Assembly: GCF_003026455.1 (NCBI RefSeq)
Contig: NZ_PYMB01000022.1
Location: 1-64,000 of the forward strand
Origin: Photobacterium rosenbergii
GTDB taxonomy: Bacteria > Pseudomonadota > Gammaproteobacteria > Enterobacterales > Vibrionaceae
Direction of reading: 5' to 3'
DNA: 64,000 bases
Under the pieces are notes generated by a model. The model was not told the origin of the DNA, searched no databases, and worked only from the letters and a program-made list of their open reading frames with translations. Every line of letters starts with the position of its first letter. The stretch's first letter is position 1. Below are positions 24,299 to 33,213 of the stretch, piece after piece. Made by a program: the position numbers and the translations under genes.

Positions 24299-25732
24299 CT
24301 ATGGTGCAGGCTGTTCACCATCATCAGCCTTCGCTTCAGCAGCTTTCTCTTCTAGAGCCTTAAGCTGTCCTTCCACAGTATTCGGGAAAAATGGATCGTG
24401 ATAAATCGGATTACTAAGGAATCCCTCATCCGTCAAAGCTTCCATGAAGGCCACTAGCGCTTCCTTTTCTTCCTGACTCAAATTCATTCTTATTGGTCGG
24501 CCACCAACCTGTCCATTACTAGTCAGATCAGGGCTTAATATACGATGGCGTTGGATGCCACTGTTGTAAAACTCAACCACATCCATCAGGGTGGCAAACC
24601 GTCCATCGTGCATGTAAGGTGCACCTACGCCAATGTTGCGTAGTGAGGGCGATTTGAAAAAGCCATTACCAGCCCCTTGATCGCTACTGGTATCCGCATC
24701 CAAACCATTCACGTGAGCCTGATCCATAGAATGGGCACTCGTTTGGTGACAAGCAATACACCCGAGTGAATCCCTCTCTGTGCCTGGGAAGCCTGAAAAT
24801 AACCTCAGCCCAAGCATTTCCTTCTCGTCAAACACCGCTTCAAAATCCGGCTCATCCCATTCACCCGCATTGAAAGCCTGATCGTATTTTGATTCATAGG
24901 AAACCATAGTACGGATAAACTGGGCTAAGGCTCTAGAAATCCTATCACTGGTGATCGCCTCATCACCAAATGCTTCATTAAACAAATCGGCGTAGAAGCT
25001 CGTTGCCGCCATTTTTACTTCCAGATCGAACAGGTTCATCCCCATTTCGATAGGGTCCTGAATTGGCATCAGCACTTGTTCCTCAAGGGTATCGGCTCGC
25101 TCATCCCAAAAAAACTTGCCATTCCGGTAGTAAGTAGCATTGGTCAAACTCATGGAATGACGGCCGGTCTTGCCACCATCGAAACCATCACTAAAGACTT
25201 TGGGATCGGTAAAACCATTTTCTTGAATATGACAAGACGCACAGGACACGGAATTGTTCGCCGAAAGACGGACATCGTAAAAAATAACCCGCCCTAGGTT
25301 CGCCCCCGCATTGGAAACCTTGTTATCGAATGGGGTGTTATTCTGCGAGTCAACATTACCAAACGGCGAAGTAATTCGGGTGTAATACTTCGGCTGTGCC
25401 GTTAAGTATGCTTCGTAGTCATGAGTCGCCGATAAATCAGGTAACGGCAGACCATCGATGTCCAGTTTAGCTTCCGGAGGGGGCGGCGGCGGTGGTTCGT
25501 TAACCGCTCCATCATCCCCGCCTGAAGGCGGATTTACAGGGTTATCGCCTTCTGATGATCCTTCCGTAGGAGAATCTTCAGATGGTGGTGTCTCTGCAGG
25601 GCCTTGGACTACCTCGGTCCCATCAGTCCCCGCAGAACTTGACCCTAATGAACCCTCATCATCAGAATCTTCACGACAAGCAGTGACCGTCGCAATCAAT
25701 GCAACAGCCAATAAGTAACGGGAGGTATTCAT
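24299..25732 (-). CDS. Di-haem cytochrome c peroxidase family lipoprotein (MauG/CcpA type)
   Basis: A 477-residue secreted di-haem protein. The start at 25732 is chosen because GGAG precedes it and the product opens MNTSRYLLAVALIATVTAC, a lipoprotein signal with the lipobox Cys at residue 19; a start seven codons upstream lacks these. A low-complexity Asp/Ser/Gly/Pro linker (to about residue 85, with seven Pro in a row) follows. Haem sites are SCASCH and GCIACH; FWDERADTLEEQVLMPIQDP and APYMHDGRF fit the peroxidase/MauG family. It would reduce peroxide or oxidise a partner in the periplasm. Convergent with the yjf array. Confidence 0.88.
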   Translation of the reverse strand: MNTSRYLLAVALIATVTACREDSDDEGSLGSSSAGTDGTEVVQGPAETPPSEDSPTEGSSEGDNPVNPPSGGDDGAVNEPPPPPPPEAKLDIDGLPLPDLSATHDYEAYLTAQPKYYTRITSPFGNVDSQNNTPFDNKVSNAGANLGRVIFYDVRLSANNSVSCASCHIQENGFTDPKVFSDGFDGGKTGRHSMSLTNATYYRNGKFFWDERADTLEEQVLMPIQDPIEMGMNLFDLEVKMAATSFYADLFNEAFGDEAITSDRISRALAQFIRTMVSYESKYDQAFNAGEWDEPDFEAVFDEKEMLGLRLFSGFPGTERDSLGCIACHQTSAHSMDQAHVNGLDADTSSDQGAGNGFFKSPSLRNIGVGAPYMHDGRFATLMDVVEFYNSGIQRHRILSPDLTSNGQVGGRPIRMNLSQEEKEALVAFMEALTDEGFLSNPIYHDPFFPNTVEGQLKALEEKAAEAKADDGEQPAP

Positions 25733-26158
25733 ATAACACTCCAACCTAGCCAAATGATTTATTTTTTATGGGCAGCTTCTTTTTTATTTTTTGACTGCCG
25801 TTGTTTGTGAAAATGGATATTCCATTCACATCAATTAACTAAAAGCCTAACGCCCTTGAAAGTTCTTGTTTCTAACACGTGAGAAAAAACCAATGGCAGC
25901 AGTAAGTTAGTGACACACCCCGACTTACTTAGATCAATTAAACGCCATAATTAAATGCAGTTTCAGCAAATAAATACAATCAATAAAAGCTGCTTTATAC
26001 CCTCAGATAAGAAGTTAGCTGTAAGGTATATACAAACTCAGATAAGTAAAATTAAATTAAAAATAATTTGCGAATGGTTCTCATATAAAGCTGTGATATA
26101 CGCATGCGCGTGTCTGTATCAGCCCCAAAAAGGTAGAATTCTCATTTCACCACACACT
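25733..26158. other. Intergenic region between the peroxidase and norVW
   Basis: About 425 bp of AT-rich DNA with no credible ORF (a 73-codon frame at 25955 lacks a ribosome site and coding character). It must contain the promoter of the minus-strand peroxidase gene; a half FNR-like ATCAA at about 25933 is too weak to call. norR, which is divergent from norVW in enterobacteria, is not here. Confidence 0.5.
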
Positions 26159-26213
26159 GTCAATTTGACATTATAATTGTCATTTTAACAACTTCACACG
26201 TTGTCATAATGAC
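26159..26213. promoter_or_regulatory. Three NorR-type enhancer sites
   Basis: Three copies of GT-N7-AC with AT-rich centres: GTCAATTTGAC (26159-26169), GTCATTTTAAC (26179-26189) and GTCATAATGAC (26203-26213). This is the consensus for NorR, the nitric-oxide-sensing sigma-54 activator, and three sites upstream of norV is also the E. coli arrangement. Confidence 0.85.
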
Positions 26214-26288
26214 TATCACTTTTCACCTAAACCCCTGAATTGCATGAAAAACACACACGCAAACCTTTGCGTTTGCGTTTTTAAAAGT

Positions 26289-26304
26289 TGGCACGGCTGA
26301 TGCA
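26289..26304 (+). promoter_or_regulatory. Sigma-54 promoter of norVW
   Basis: TGGCACGGCTGATGCA contains the invariant GG (-24) and GC (-12) spaced by 10 bases as in RpoN promoters. It lies about 75 bp after the last NorR-like site and 50 bp before norV. Confidence 0.85.
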
Positions 26305-26354
26305 ATACCCTGAGCAGATTTATACATATCAGAATCATCAAGGTAAAAGTCGTT

Positions 26355-27869
26355 ATGAACATTCAAGTTAAAAACAATGTTAAGTGGGTTGGTATCAAAG
26401 ACTGGGAAACAGAATACTTCCACGGTACTGAGTACAAGATGGGTCGTGGTACTTCTTACAACAGTTACCTAATCCAAGAAGAAAAGACTGTTCTAATCGA
26501 CACTGTAGATCATAAGTTCGATGAGCAATTTATTGCTAACCTAGAACAAGAAATTGATCTCAACCAAATTGATTACATCATCACTCAACACGCTGAGCAT
26601 GACCACGCTGGCGCGCTCTCTACGCTAATGGCGAAGATTCCAAACACACCTATCTACTGTACTGAAGCCGGCGTTAACAGCATCATTGGTCATCACCACC
26701 AGCCAGACTGGGATTTCCGTGTCGTTAAGACTGGTGACACACTGGATATTGGTAACGGCAAGGCGCTTGTCTTTGTAGAAATGAAGATGCTGCACTGGCC
26801 TGACTCTATGGCTACCTATATGACTGGCGATAACATCCTATTCTCAAACGATGCATTCGGTCAGCACTACTGTGATGAACACCTCTTCAATGATGAGATG
26901 AACCAAACTGAGCTATTTGACGAATGCCAGCGTTACTTCTCAAACATCCTGACTCCATTCGCGCCGCTGGTTAAGGCAAAAATCGAAGAGGTGCTAGCAC
27001 TTGGTGTGCCAATCGACATCATTGCCACCTCCCACGGTTGTATCTGGCGTGAAAACGCAACACAAATCGTAGAGAAATACTACGAGTGGTCACAAGCTTA
27101 TAAAGAAGATCACATCACCATCGTTTATGACAGCATGAGTGGTAACACGCGAATGATGGCAGATGCTGTTGCTAAGGGTATTCGTAGTGAAAGCCCTAAC
27201 ACCGCCATTAAGATCTACAACGTATCTCGCAGCGATAAAAACGTAGTTCTAGCTAGCATATTCCGTTCTAAAGGTGTGTTAGTGGGTAGTTCAACCATGA
27301 ACAACGTTATGATGCCGAAAGTAGCAGCCCTGCTTGAGGAAGTGCACGGCCTTCGCTTTAAAGAGAAAGCTGCTGCTGCGTTTGGTTCATCTGGCTGGAC
27401 GGGTGGTGCAGTTAAACGTATTGATGCCCGCCTTCATGAAGCCGGTTTTAACGTGGAGGAGCCACTTCACCTGCACTGGAAGCCCGACACGAACGGCATT
27501 GAAACCTGCGTAGAATATGGTGTGGCCCTCGCTAAAGCCTGGAACGACCAGAATGTTGTCGCTGCAGACATGGGTGAGAAACCTCAAGATGCGGAAGTCG
27601 TTACTAGCCAAACCGTTGAAGAACCGCAACCTAAAGCAGCTACTGTTGCAGAACCTGCACCCGTAGAGATTAAAGAAGAAGCCAAGGAGGGCGAATACGG
27701 TGATGACTGTACTTGCTTTCTCTGCACCGTCTGCAATTGGATCTATGATCCGAAACTTGGTGAACCGAATCAAAATGTAGCTCCTGGTACACCATGGCAA
27801 GATGTTCCTGATTGGTTCCTATGTCCTGAGTGCGGTATCGGTAAAGAAGTCTTTGTGGAGGTTAAGTAA
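26355..27869 (+). CDS. norV: Anaerobic nitric oxide reductase flavorubredoxin
   Basis: A 504-residue cytoplasmic enzyme that reduces NO to N2O. Order of domains: metallo-beta-lactamase-like di-iron domain (residues 1-250; ligand motif HAEHDHAG and the later SHGCIW), flavodoxin domain binding FMN (about 254-400; YDSMSGNTRMMADAV), a linker, and a C-terminal rubredoxin (about 450-504) with CxxC pairs in CTVCNWIYDP and LCPECG. It is about 25 residues longer than E. coli NorV because of an Ala/Pro/Glu-rich linker before the rubredoxin. It overlaps norW by one base and is driven by the NorR/sigma-54 region upstream. Confidence 0.95.
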   Translation: MNIQVKNNVKWVGIKDWETEYFHGTEYKMGRGTSYNSYLIQEEKTVLIDTVDHKFDEQFIANLEQEIDLNQIDYIITQHAEHDHAGALSTLMAKIPNTPIYCTEAGVNSIIGHHHQPDWDFRVVKTGDTLDIGNGKALVFVEMKMLHWPDSMATYMTGDNILFSNDAFGQHYCDEHLFNDEMNQTELFDECQRYFSNILTPFAPLVKAKIEEVLALGVPIDIIATSHGCIWRENATQIVEKYYEWSQAYKEDHITIVYDSMSGNTRMMADAVAKGIRSESPNTAIKIYNVSRSDKNVVLASIFRSKGVLVGSSTMNNVMMPKVAALLEEVHGLRFKEKAAAAFGSSGWTGGAVKRIDARLHEAGFNVEEPLHLHWKPDTNGIETCVEYGVALAKAWNDQNVVAADMGEKPQDAEVVTSQTVEEPQPKAATVAEPAPVEIKEEAKEGEYGDDCTCFLCTVCNWIYDPKLGEPNQNVAPGTPWQDVPDWFLCPECGIGKEVFVEVK

Positions 27870-29017
27870 TGGCCTACCCTATTATCATCATCGGGAGCGG
27901 CTTTGCCGCTCTACAGACAGTCAAGATGCTACGTCGTACTGGCTGCACTGAGAGCATTGAACTCTTCACAGCGGGTGATGGATGTGAATACAGCAAGCCT
28001 GATTTAAGCCATGTATTCAGCAAAGATCAGTGGCCTGAAGAGTTGGCTTCTAGCACTGCCAGTGAGTTGGAAGAAGAGCATGGTATCAAGGTTCACACCA
28101 ATACTTATGTGCAAAATATTAACCATGAAGCGCACACCATTAAGGCCAATGACCAGTTCTACACTTACTCGAAGCTCGTTATTGCCACAGGATCAAGTGC
28201 ATTCGTTCCATCTATCAAAGGCATCGACAATAACATCATTGCGACCCTAAATAGCCTTGAAGAATTCAAAGCAAACAAGCCAAAGCTAGACGAGGCAGAT
28301 CATGTCTCCGTTATCGGCGGCGGCCTTATTGGCGTTGAGCTTGCATTGGATCTCGCGAAGGTCGGTAAGAAAGTAACCATTATTGAGCCATCATCTCATC
28401 TATTATCTTCTTTGATTCCTGATTTCGTAGCGGCAGAACTACAGAAATCATTGTCAGAGTTTGACATTAAGGTATTCACGAACAGCCTGGTAGAAAAAGC
28501 ACTGAGTAACGGCAACGGTACAATGCTATTCACCAACCAAGACGTTGGTGTTTATAGTGACGTCGTTCTTAGCGCGGCTGGCGTTCGCCCTAATATCTCA
28601 CTGGCTACAGAGTCAGGGATTGCAACAAATCAGGGGATTGTCGTTAATGAAGAGATGAAGACTAGTGCTCCAGATGTATTCGCTATTGGGGATTGTGCCG
28701 AGATTAACGGGCGTGTTTTAGCATTCCTTCAACCGGCGGTTATGTCTGCTAGTGTCATTGCTAACCAGATAGGTGGTGGCTCATCCACTCTTCGCCTGCC
28801 AAACATGTTGGTGAAGGTAAAGACACCCGAATATCCAATTCAGCTAGCTGGTAACTCTGTGCAAGGAACTGCTAAATGGACTGCTGATATTCAAGTTGGT
28901 GGAATGCTCGTTAAGAGTTACGACAAGGAAGATACGCTTACTGGTTTTATCTGTACGGGTGACCAAGCAAGTCAAGCTTTCCCTATGCTGAGAGAGCTAA
29001 ATACTGCAGCCAACTAG
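27869..29017 (+). CDS. norW: NADH:flavorubredoxin reductase
   Basis: A 382-residue FAD/NAD-dependent oxidoreductase that passes electrons from NADH to the rubredoxin domain of NorV. It shows the FAD-binding GSGFAALQTVKML at the N-terminus, the second nucleotide-binding site VIGGGLIGVELALDLAKVG near residue 150, and the FAD-contacting segment APDVFAIGDCAE near residue 270. Its start overlaps the norV stop (TAATGG). A clear terminator follows, so norVW is a two-gene unit. Confidence 0.94.
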   Translation: MAYPIIIIGSGFAALQTVKMLRRTGCTESIELFTAGDGCEYSKPDLSHVFSKDQWPEELASSTASELEEEHGIKVHTNTYVQNINHEAHTIKANDQFYTYSKLVIATGSSAFVPSIKGIDNNIIATLNSLEEFKANKPKLDEADHVSVIGGGLIGVELALDLAKVGKKVTIIEPSSHLLSSLIPDFVAAELQKSLSEFDIKVFTNSLVEKALSNGNGTMLFTNQDVGVYSDVVLSAAGVRPNISLATESGIATNQGIVVNEEMKTSAPDVFAIGDCAEINGRVLAFLQPAVMSASVIANQIGGGSSTLRLPNMLVKVKTPEYPIQLAGNSVQGTAKWTADIQVGGMLVKSYDKEDTLTGFICTGDQASQAFPMLRELNTAAN

Positions 29018-29041
29018 GTATGTAAAGACTACCTGTACCCT

Positions 29042-29069
29042 AGCCAGCCTTAATAGGCTGGCTTTTTTT
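29042..29069 (+). terminator. Terminator of norVW
   Basis: Perfect 9-bp stem AGCCAGCCT/AGGCTGGCT with loop TAAT followed by seven Ts, 25 bp after norW. Confidence 0.9.
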
Positions 29070-29303
29070 ATCCCTTGCAGCCCTACCTTGACACTTTCGA
29101 ATAGCTTGTATACTCACCTATAGACAACACTAGCCATGCAAAGTGGTCCCCGTATTGCTGTAAAACAAATAGCAAAGAAAGAGGCGATATTAGCCTCTTG
29201 CTACACCCTCAAATAAATCTAATTATTCCAACGCCTTACTTCCAACATCACCTGCTTATTGGGTTTTGAACAAAATTATTTCGATAAAATTAGAAATAAC
29301 TAA

Positions 29304-29350
29304 TTGACACCGTCCTGCTTCAAGCCTATATTTCGACACATATCGAAATA
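29304..29350 (+). promoter_or_regulatory. Promoter with overlapping palindromic operator for the efflux permease
   Basis: TTGACA (29304-29309) and TATATT (29327-29332) at 17-base spacing form a near-consensus sigma-70 promoter. A perfect inverted repeat TATTTCGA-N6-TCGAAATA (29329-29350) begins inside the -10 and covers the start point, the position of a repressor operator. An ArsR- or similar metal-responsive repressor is likely; none is encoded next to it. Confidence 0.75.
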
Positions 29351-29373
29351 AACGAGCAAATGAGGCCGTAACC

Positions 29374-30468
29374 ATGAGTCCTGAATTCGTTAACATGTTT
29401 AAAGAAGCTGCAGGTATGTTCCTATTCCTGGCAGCAGAACTAACCGTTCTATTTTTAGTGATTAGCTACCTAGTCGGTGTCCTGCAAGAGTTCCTGACAC
29501 CGGAGAAGATCCAGTCGATCTTGAGCTCGCGCAACGGCAAAGGCTACTTCATCGCTGCGCTGCTTGGTTCTATCACGCCATTCTGTTCGTGCTCGACCAT
29601 TCCTTTCCTAAAAGGTCTGCTCCGTGCCCGTGCCGGTTTTGGTCCAATGATGGTGTTCTTGTTCGCTAGCCCACTGCTTAACCCAGTGATCATTGGTTTG
29701 TTTGTCGTCACCTTCGGCGTCCAAGTGGCTGTGTTCTACTTCGCCGTCGCGTTGGCTGTATCTGTCATTGCCGGTTATGTGCTAGAGAAATTGGGCTTCG
29801 AGCGCTATGTCCGTGAAGAGGCATACCAAGTGGCTGAAAGTGGTTCTAGCTGTGGTACTTCTTGTAGCGACTCTGCATCTAACAAAGCACCTAAAGCAGC
29901 GTCAACTTGCGGTAGCAAACCTGAGCCTGTAGCGACTTCATGCTGTAGCGCAGCACCAAAGCCAGAGCCAGTTGCCAGCTCATGCTGTGGCAGCAAAGAA
30001 GAGGTAGAAGTAGAAATCAGCGGTTGTGGTGAAGCCGTAATGACTGTGAAAGAAGAAAGCCGCTGGGTACGTATCTGGCACTCAACCTGGAAAGACTTCA
30101 AGCAAGTACTTCCTTACCTGATGCTAGGTATTTTGATTGGCTCTTTCATCTACGGTTTTATTCCGACTGACTTGATTGCCAAGTACGCGGGCGAAGGTAT
30201 GTGGTATGCGATCCCAGTAGCAGCAGTAATTGGTATTCCGCTCTACATCCGTGCTGAAGCTGTGATCCCATTAAGTGCCGCACTGGTTAAAAAAGGCATG
30301 GCGATGGGTTCGGTGATGGCCCTGATCATCGGTAGTGCAGGTGCAAGCTTGACTGAAGTTATCTTGCTCAAGTCTATCTTCAAAAACCAGATGATTGCCG
30401 CCTTCCTAGCCGTCATCCTAGGCATGGCGATTGGCGCAGGCTACATGTACACCTACCTGTTTGGGTAA
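29374..30468 (+). CDS. ArsP/DUF318 permease, SO_0444-type Cu/Zn efflux
   Basis: A 364-residue inner-membrane permease with two groups of about four helices separated by a cytoplasmic loop. The first half contains the DUF318/ArsP hallmark TPFCSCSTIPF near residue 70. The loop (about residues 155-225) holds eight Cys in a degenerate repeat built on PEPVASSCC, suggesting metal binding. This combination matches the SO_0444 family, reported as copper/zinc efflux, rather than organoarsenical ArsP, which lacks the Cys-rich loop. The gene is monocistronic between its own promoter and a bidirectional terminator. Substrate assignment is by family. Confidence 0.8.
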   Translation: MSPEFVNMFKEAAGMFLFLAAELTVLFLVISYLVGVLQEFLTPEKIQSILSSRNGKGYFIAALLGSITPFCSCSTIPFLKGLLRARAGFGPMMVFLFASPLLNPVIIGLFVVTFGVQVAVFYFAVALAVSVIAGYVLEKLGFERYVREEAYQVAESGSSCGTSCSDSASNKAPKAASTCGSKPEPVATSCCSAAPKPEPVASSCCGSKEEVEVEISGCGEAVMTVKEESRWVRIWHSTWKDFKQVLPYLMLGILIGSFIYGFIPTDLIAKYAGEGMWYAIPVAAVIGIPLYIRAEAVIPLSAALVKKGMAMGSVMALIIGSAGASLTEVILLKSIFKNQMIAAFLAVILGMAIGAGYMYTYLFG

Positions 30469-30503
30469 GCGGATCTTTTAGGTAATCCAGACAGCGTGCA
30501 ACA

Positions 30504-30532
30504 AAAAGCCGACCTCAAAAGGGTCGGCTTTT
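30504..30532. terminator. Bidirectional terminator
   Basis: Perfect 11-bp arms AAAAGCCGACC/GGTCGGCTTTT with a 7-base loop; T runs occur on both strands, so it serves both the efflux gene and the convergent murP. Confidence 0.88.
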
Positions 30533-30547
30533 CTCATTCTAAGGCCA

Positions 30548-31990
30548 CTAAGACAAATCAACATCCTTCGAGCCAAACATCCAGGTCAGGATAAATCCGG
30601 CAAGGTAGGACACCGCCAAGCCCGCCGCATATACCGCCATCCCGGCAAAGATACCCACATTCGAGGTCATCAGCGGCAAAGCCACCACGCCCGAAGGACC
30701 AAAGACCGTATTTAGGCCCACAGGCAAACCAAGGTAAGCAACCAACCCAACAAAGAAGCCACCGACAGCACCACCCAAGCAAGCGGTCACGAATGGTTTA
30801 ACACGCGGCAAGGTGACACCATAAATCAATGGCTCGCCGATACCAAGGATGCCTGGAACGATGGAGCCCTTGACCTGGGTGCGCAGCATAGAGTCTTTCT
30901 TGGCACGCATATACAAGGCAAACGCCGCACCGACTTGGCCACCACCGGCCATTGCAAGGATAGGGAACAGTGAATTGAAGCCTTGCACATCCATCAGGGC
31001 AAAATATACCGGTACAAAGCCCTGGTGAATACCGAACATCACAGACAACAAGAACAACCCGGCCAAAATCGCACTGCCGATCGGGTTGCCGTTGAGGTTG
31101 ACAAACAACCACGACATGCCGCTAAACAGCACGCCGCCGAGCGGCATGATGATAACGAATGTTACCGCGCCCATGATCAACAGGGTCACAGCAGAAGTCA
31201 GGATCATATCGAGGTTATCCGGCATGAATTTTCGTACCTGACGCTCAACGCTGGCCCCGAGGATTGCCGCAATCAATACCCCGATAATGTTACCGCGAGG
31301 GTCAATCGCCATGCCGAAAAAGTTATCCATACCCGAATAAATGCCAGCGGCCGCTTCCGGGTCATAACCCAGAACGAACAGCGAAGCGATAATGGCACCG
31401 TTCACCCCGGAGCCACCAAATGCCTGCTGGGCATTGTAACCAATCAAGATACTCAGGAAGGCAAACATGCCCTTACTGAACACCTTCATATAACTGGTAA
31501 ACTCGACAAGTTGGGCATTGGGCGCTTCGTTACCCAGGATAAAGACTTGCTCGAGCAGGGTAGCAAAGCCCAGCAATAAGCCCACGGCAATAAAGCCGGG
31601 GATCAAGGGGGTGAAGATGGTGGCAAACTTTGACAGAAAACGCTGGATGGCGCTGGTCTGTTTTTCTTTCATCTGCTTTTTGTTGGCCGAAGCGATGTCT
31701 TTGAGCGACCCGGTATCGGTACTGGCGGCAGAGACACTGCCAAGCATCGCATTCATCATTTCAGCTGCAGTTTGCGCCTTACCGGGACCTAGGATAATTT
31801 GCAGTTGGCTGTCGCTTTCGACCACGCCCATCACACCGGCGATACGCTTGATTTCATCGTGGTCGGCCAGCATCTCGTCATGCAAAGCCAGACGCAGTCG
31901 GGTCATACAGTTGCCGCAGCGGGCAACGTTGTTCTGACCGCCGATTGCCGACAGGATGCTGTCTATCATCCCAGAGGTAATTTTTGCCAT
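30548..31990 (-). CDS. murP: PTS N-acetylmuramic acid EIIBC
   Basis: A 480-residue PTS permease that imports and phosphorylates N-acetylmuramic acid. The EIIB domain is N-terminal, with phosphocysteine in RCGNCMTRLR near residue 27; the EIIC domain of the glucose superfamily follows from about residue 110. It lacks EIIA, as does E. coli MurP, and would use that of glucose. Start 31990 is chosen over in-frame upstream starts because AAGGA is six bases away and the product begins MAKITSGM like other MurP proteins. It lies 16 bp after murQ in the same unit. Confidence 0.9.
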   Translation of the reverse strand: MAKITSGMIDSILSAIGGQNNVARCGNCMTRLRLALHDEMLADHDEIKRIAGVMGVVESDSQLQIILGPGKAQTAAEMMNAMLGSVSAASTDTGSLKDIASANKKQMKEKQTSAIQRFLSKFATIFTPLIPGFIAVGLLLGFATLLEQVFILGNEAPNAQLVEFTSYMKVFSKGMFAFLSILIGYNAQQAFGGSGVNGAIIASLFVLGYDPEAAAGIYSGMDNFFGMAIDPRGNIIGVLIAAILGASVERQVRKFMPDNLDMILTSAVTLLIMGAVTFVIIMPLGGVLFSGMSWLFVNLNGNPIGSAILAGLFLLSVMFGIHQGFVPVYFALMDVQGFNSLFPILAMAGGGQVGAAFALYMRAKKDSMLRTQVKGSIVPGILGIGEPLIYGVTLPRVKPFVTACLGGAVGGFFVGLVAYLGLPVGLNTVFGPSGVVALPLMTSNVGIFAGMAVYAAGLAVSYLAGFILTWMFGSKDVDLS

Positions 31991-32006
31991 CATTCGTTCC
32001 TTGTCA

Positions 32007-32912
32007 TTACTGTGCGTTATTAATTGCTCTGCGGGTAAATCCATTACTAGACCCAAGTAGTTCATGGGCCTCTAGTGCAGAAACGCCAGCGAGGATCATG
32101 ACAATGGCCGTTTTACAGTGGCCTTTTGCCGCATCCAGCGCCTCGACAGCCTCTTCACGGCTGCATTCTGTCGCTTCCATTACAATCTTCTTCTGCCGCT
32201 CCACCAGTTTGGCATTGGTCGCCTCAACATCGACCATCAAGTTGCCATACACCTTGCCGGTGCGGATCATCGCCCCGGTTGTCAGCATGTTCAGTACCAG
32301 TTTCTGTGCCGTGCCGGCTTTCATCCGCGATGAACCCGTAACGACTTCGGGGCCAACAATCGGTGTAATCGCAATATCGGCCTCATCGACCATAGGGGCA
32401 TTGGGGTTGCAGCAAATACAGCCCACAGTTGCCCCGACCGATTTAGCGTACTGCATGGCCCCCATGACATAAGGCGTTCGGCCGCTTGCGGCAATACCCA
32501 CCAGCACATCCTTCGGACCAAAGTTCAGATCAACCAGATCCTGCTGGCCAAGCTCGACATTATCTTCAGCATTCTCGACCGCTTTCAAAATCGCTTTGTG
32601 ACCACCGGCAATCAGGCCAACAACCTGTTCGGCAGGAGTGCCATAGGTTGGCGGGCACTCACTGGCATCCAAAATACCCAAACGGCCCGATGTCCCTGCC
32701 CCGGTGTAAATCAAACGACCGCCCTGCTCGAACGCCAAGACGATGGCATCAACCATTTTGGCAACCTGCGGCAAGGTCTCCTCCACCGCGAGCGCGACTT
32801 TTTTATCTTCCCCGTTGATCACTTCCAGCATCTCGAAGGTGCTCAGCTCATCAATACTTGCACTGACTGGGTTGCGGCTTTCCGTAATTAGGGTGTTTAA
32901 GTTAATAGTCAT
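32007..32912 (-). CDS. murQ: N-acetylmuramic acid 6-phosphate etherase
   Basis: A 301-residue SIS-domain lyase that cleaves the lactyl ether of MurNAc-6-phosphate to give GlcNAc-6-phosphate and D-lactate. The signature GAGTSGRLGILDASECPPTYGT is intact near residue 68, as is AASGRTPYV (sugar-phosphate site) and SSRMKAGTAQK. Length matches E. coli MurQ. It is the first gene of murQ-murP, divergent from the RpiR-type regulator, and the upstream region carries operator-like palindromes. The pair salvages cell-wall sugar from turnover or from the environment. Confidence 0.95.
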   Translation of the reverse strand: MTINLNTLITESRNPVSASIDELSTFEMLEVINGEDKKVALAVEETLPQVAKMVDAIVLAFEQGGRLIYTGAGTSGRLGILDASECPPTYGTPAEQVVGLIAGGHKAILKAVENAEDNVELGQQDLVDLNFGPKDVLVGIAASGRTPYVMGAMQYAKSVGATVGCICCNPNAPMVDEADIAITPIVGPEVVTGSSRMKAGTAQKLVLNMLTTGAMIRTGKVYGNLMVDVEATNAKLVERQKKIVMEATECSREEAVEALDAAKGHCKTAIVMILAGVSALEAHELLGSSNGFTRRAINNAQ

Positions 32913-32946
32913 GGTGTTCTCCCAAAATCAATGCGGAGATAATATT

Positions 32947-32994
32947 GAATAAAGTATTCTTAATTTGTTACCAATATCACAGAATAATCTATTC
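32947..32994. promoter_or_regulatory. Two MurR-type operators near murQ
   Basis: GAATAAAGTATTC (32947-32959) and GAATAATCTATTC (32982-32994) are palindromes of the form GAATA-N3-TATTC. Their centres are 35 bp apart. A third copy lies at 33135-33147, so three sites flank the two divergent promoters. Confidence 0.7.
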
Positions 32995-33134
32995 CATACC
33001 TCGACAAAAATGAGAATACATTGACACACCCTAACAAGCACCCTTACACAAACCATTGATCAGTAAGAAATAAAATAAGTTAAAGTTAAGAATATACAGG
33101 TTGAATTTGGAATAATAACAAAACAGCCAAAGTG

Positions 33135-33147
33135 GAATACTTTATTC
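33135..33147. promoter_or_regulatory. Third MurR-type operator, near murR
   Basis: GAATACTTTATTC, with an extra G and C extending the palindrome to 15 bp (33134-33148). It has the same 5-3-5 architecture as the two sites by murQ and lies about 65 bp before murR, suggesting autoregulation. Confidence 0.7.
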
Positions 33148-33213
33148 CAATAGGGGAAAATACACCGAGCAGAACAACAACAGCTCATCAAAATGATCGG
33201 CTAAGGAACAACC

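Noticed and set aside
25955..26176. A 73-codon frame upstream of norV
   Set aside because: No ribosome site, random-looking composition, and it overlaps the first NorR-like site.
30983..31579. A 198-codon plus-strand frame opposite murP
   Set aside because: The product is His/Gln/Arg-rich low-quality sequence expected from the antisense of membrane-protein codons; murP is clear on the other strand.
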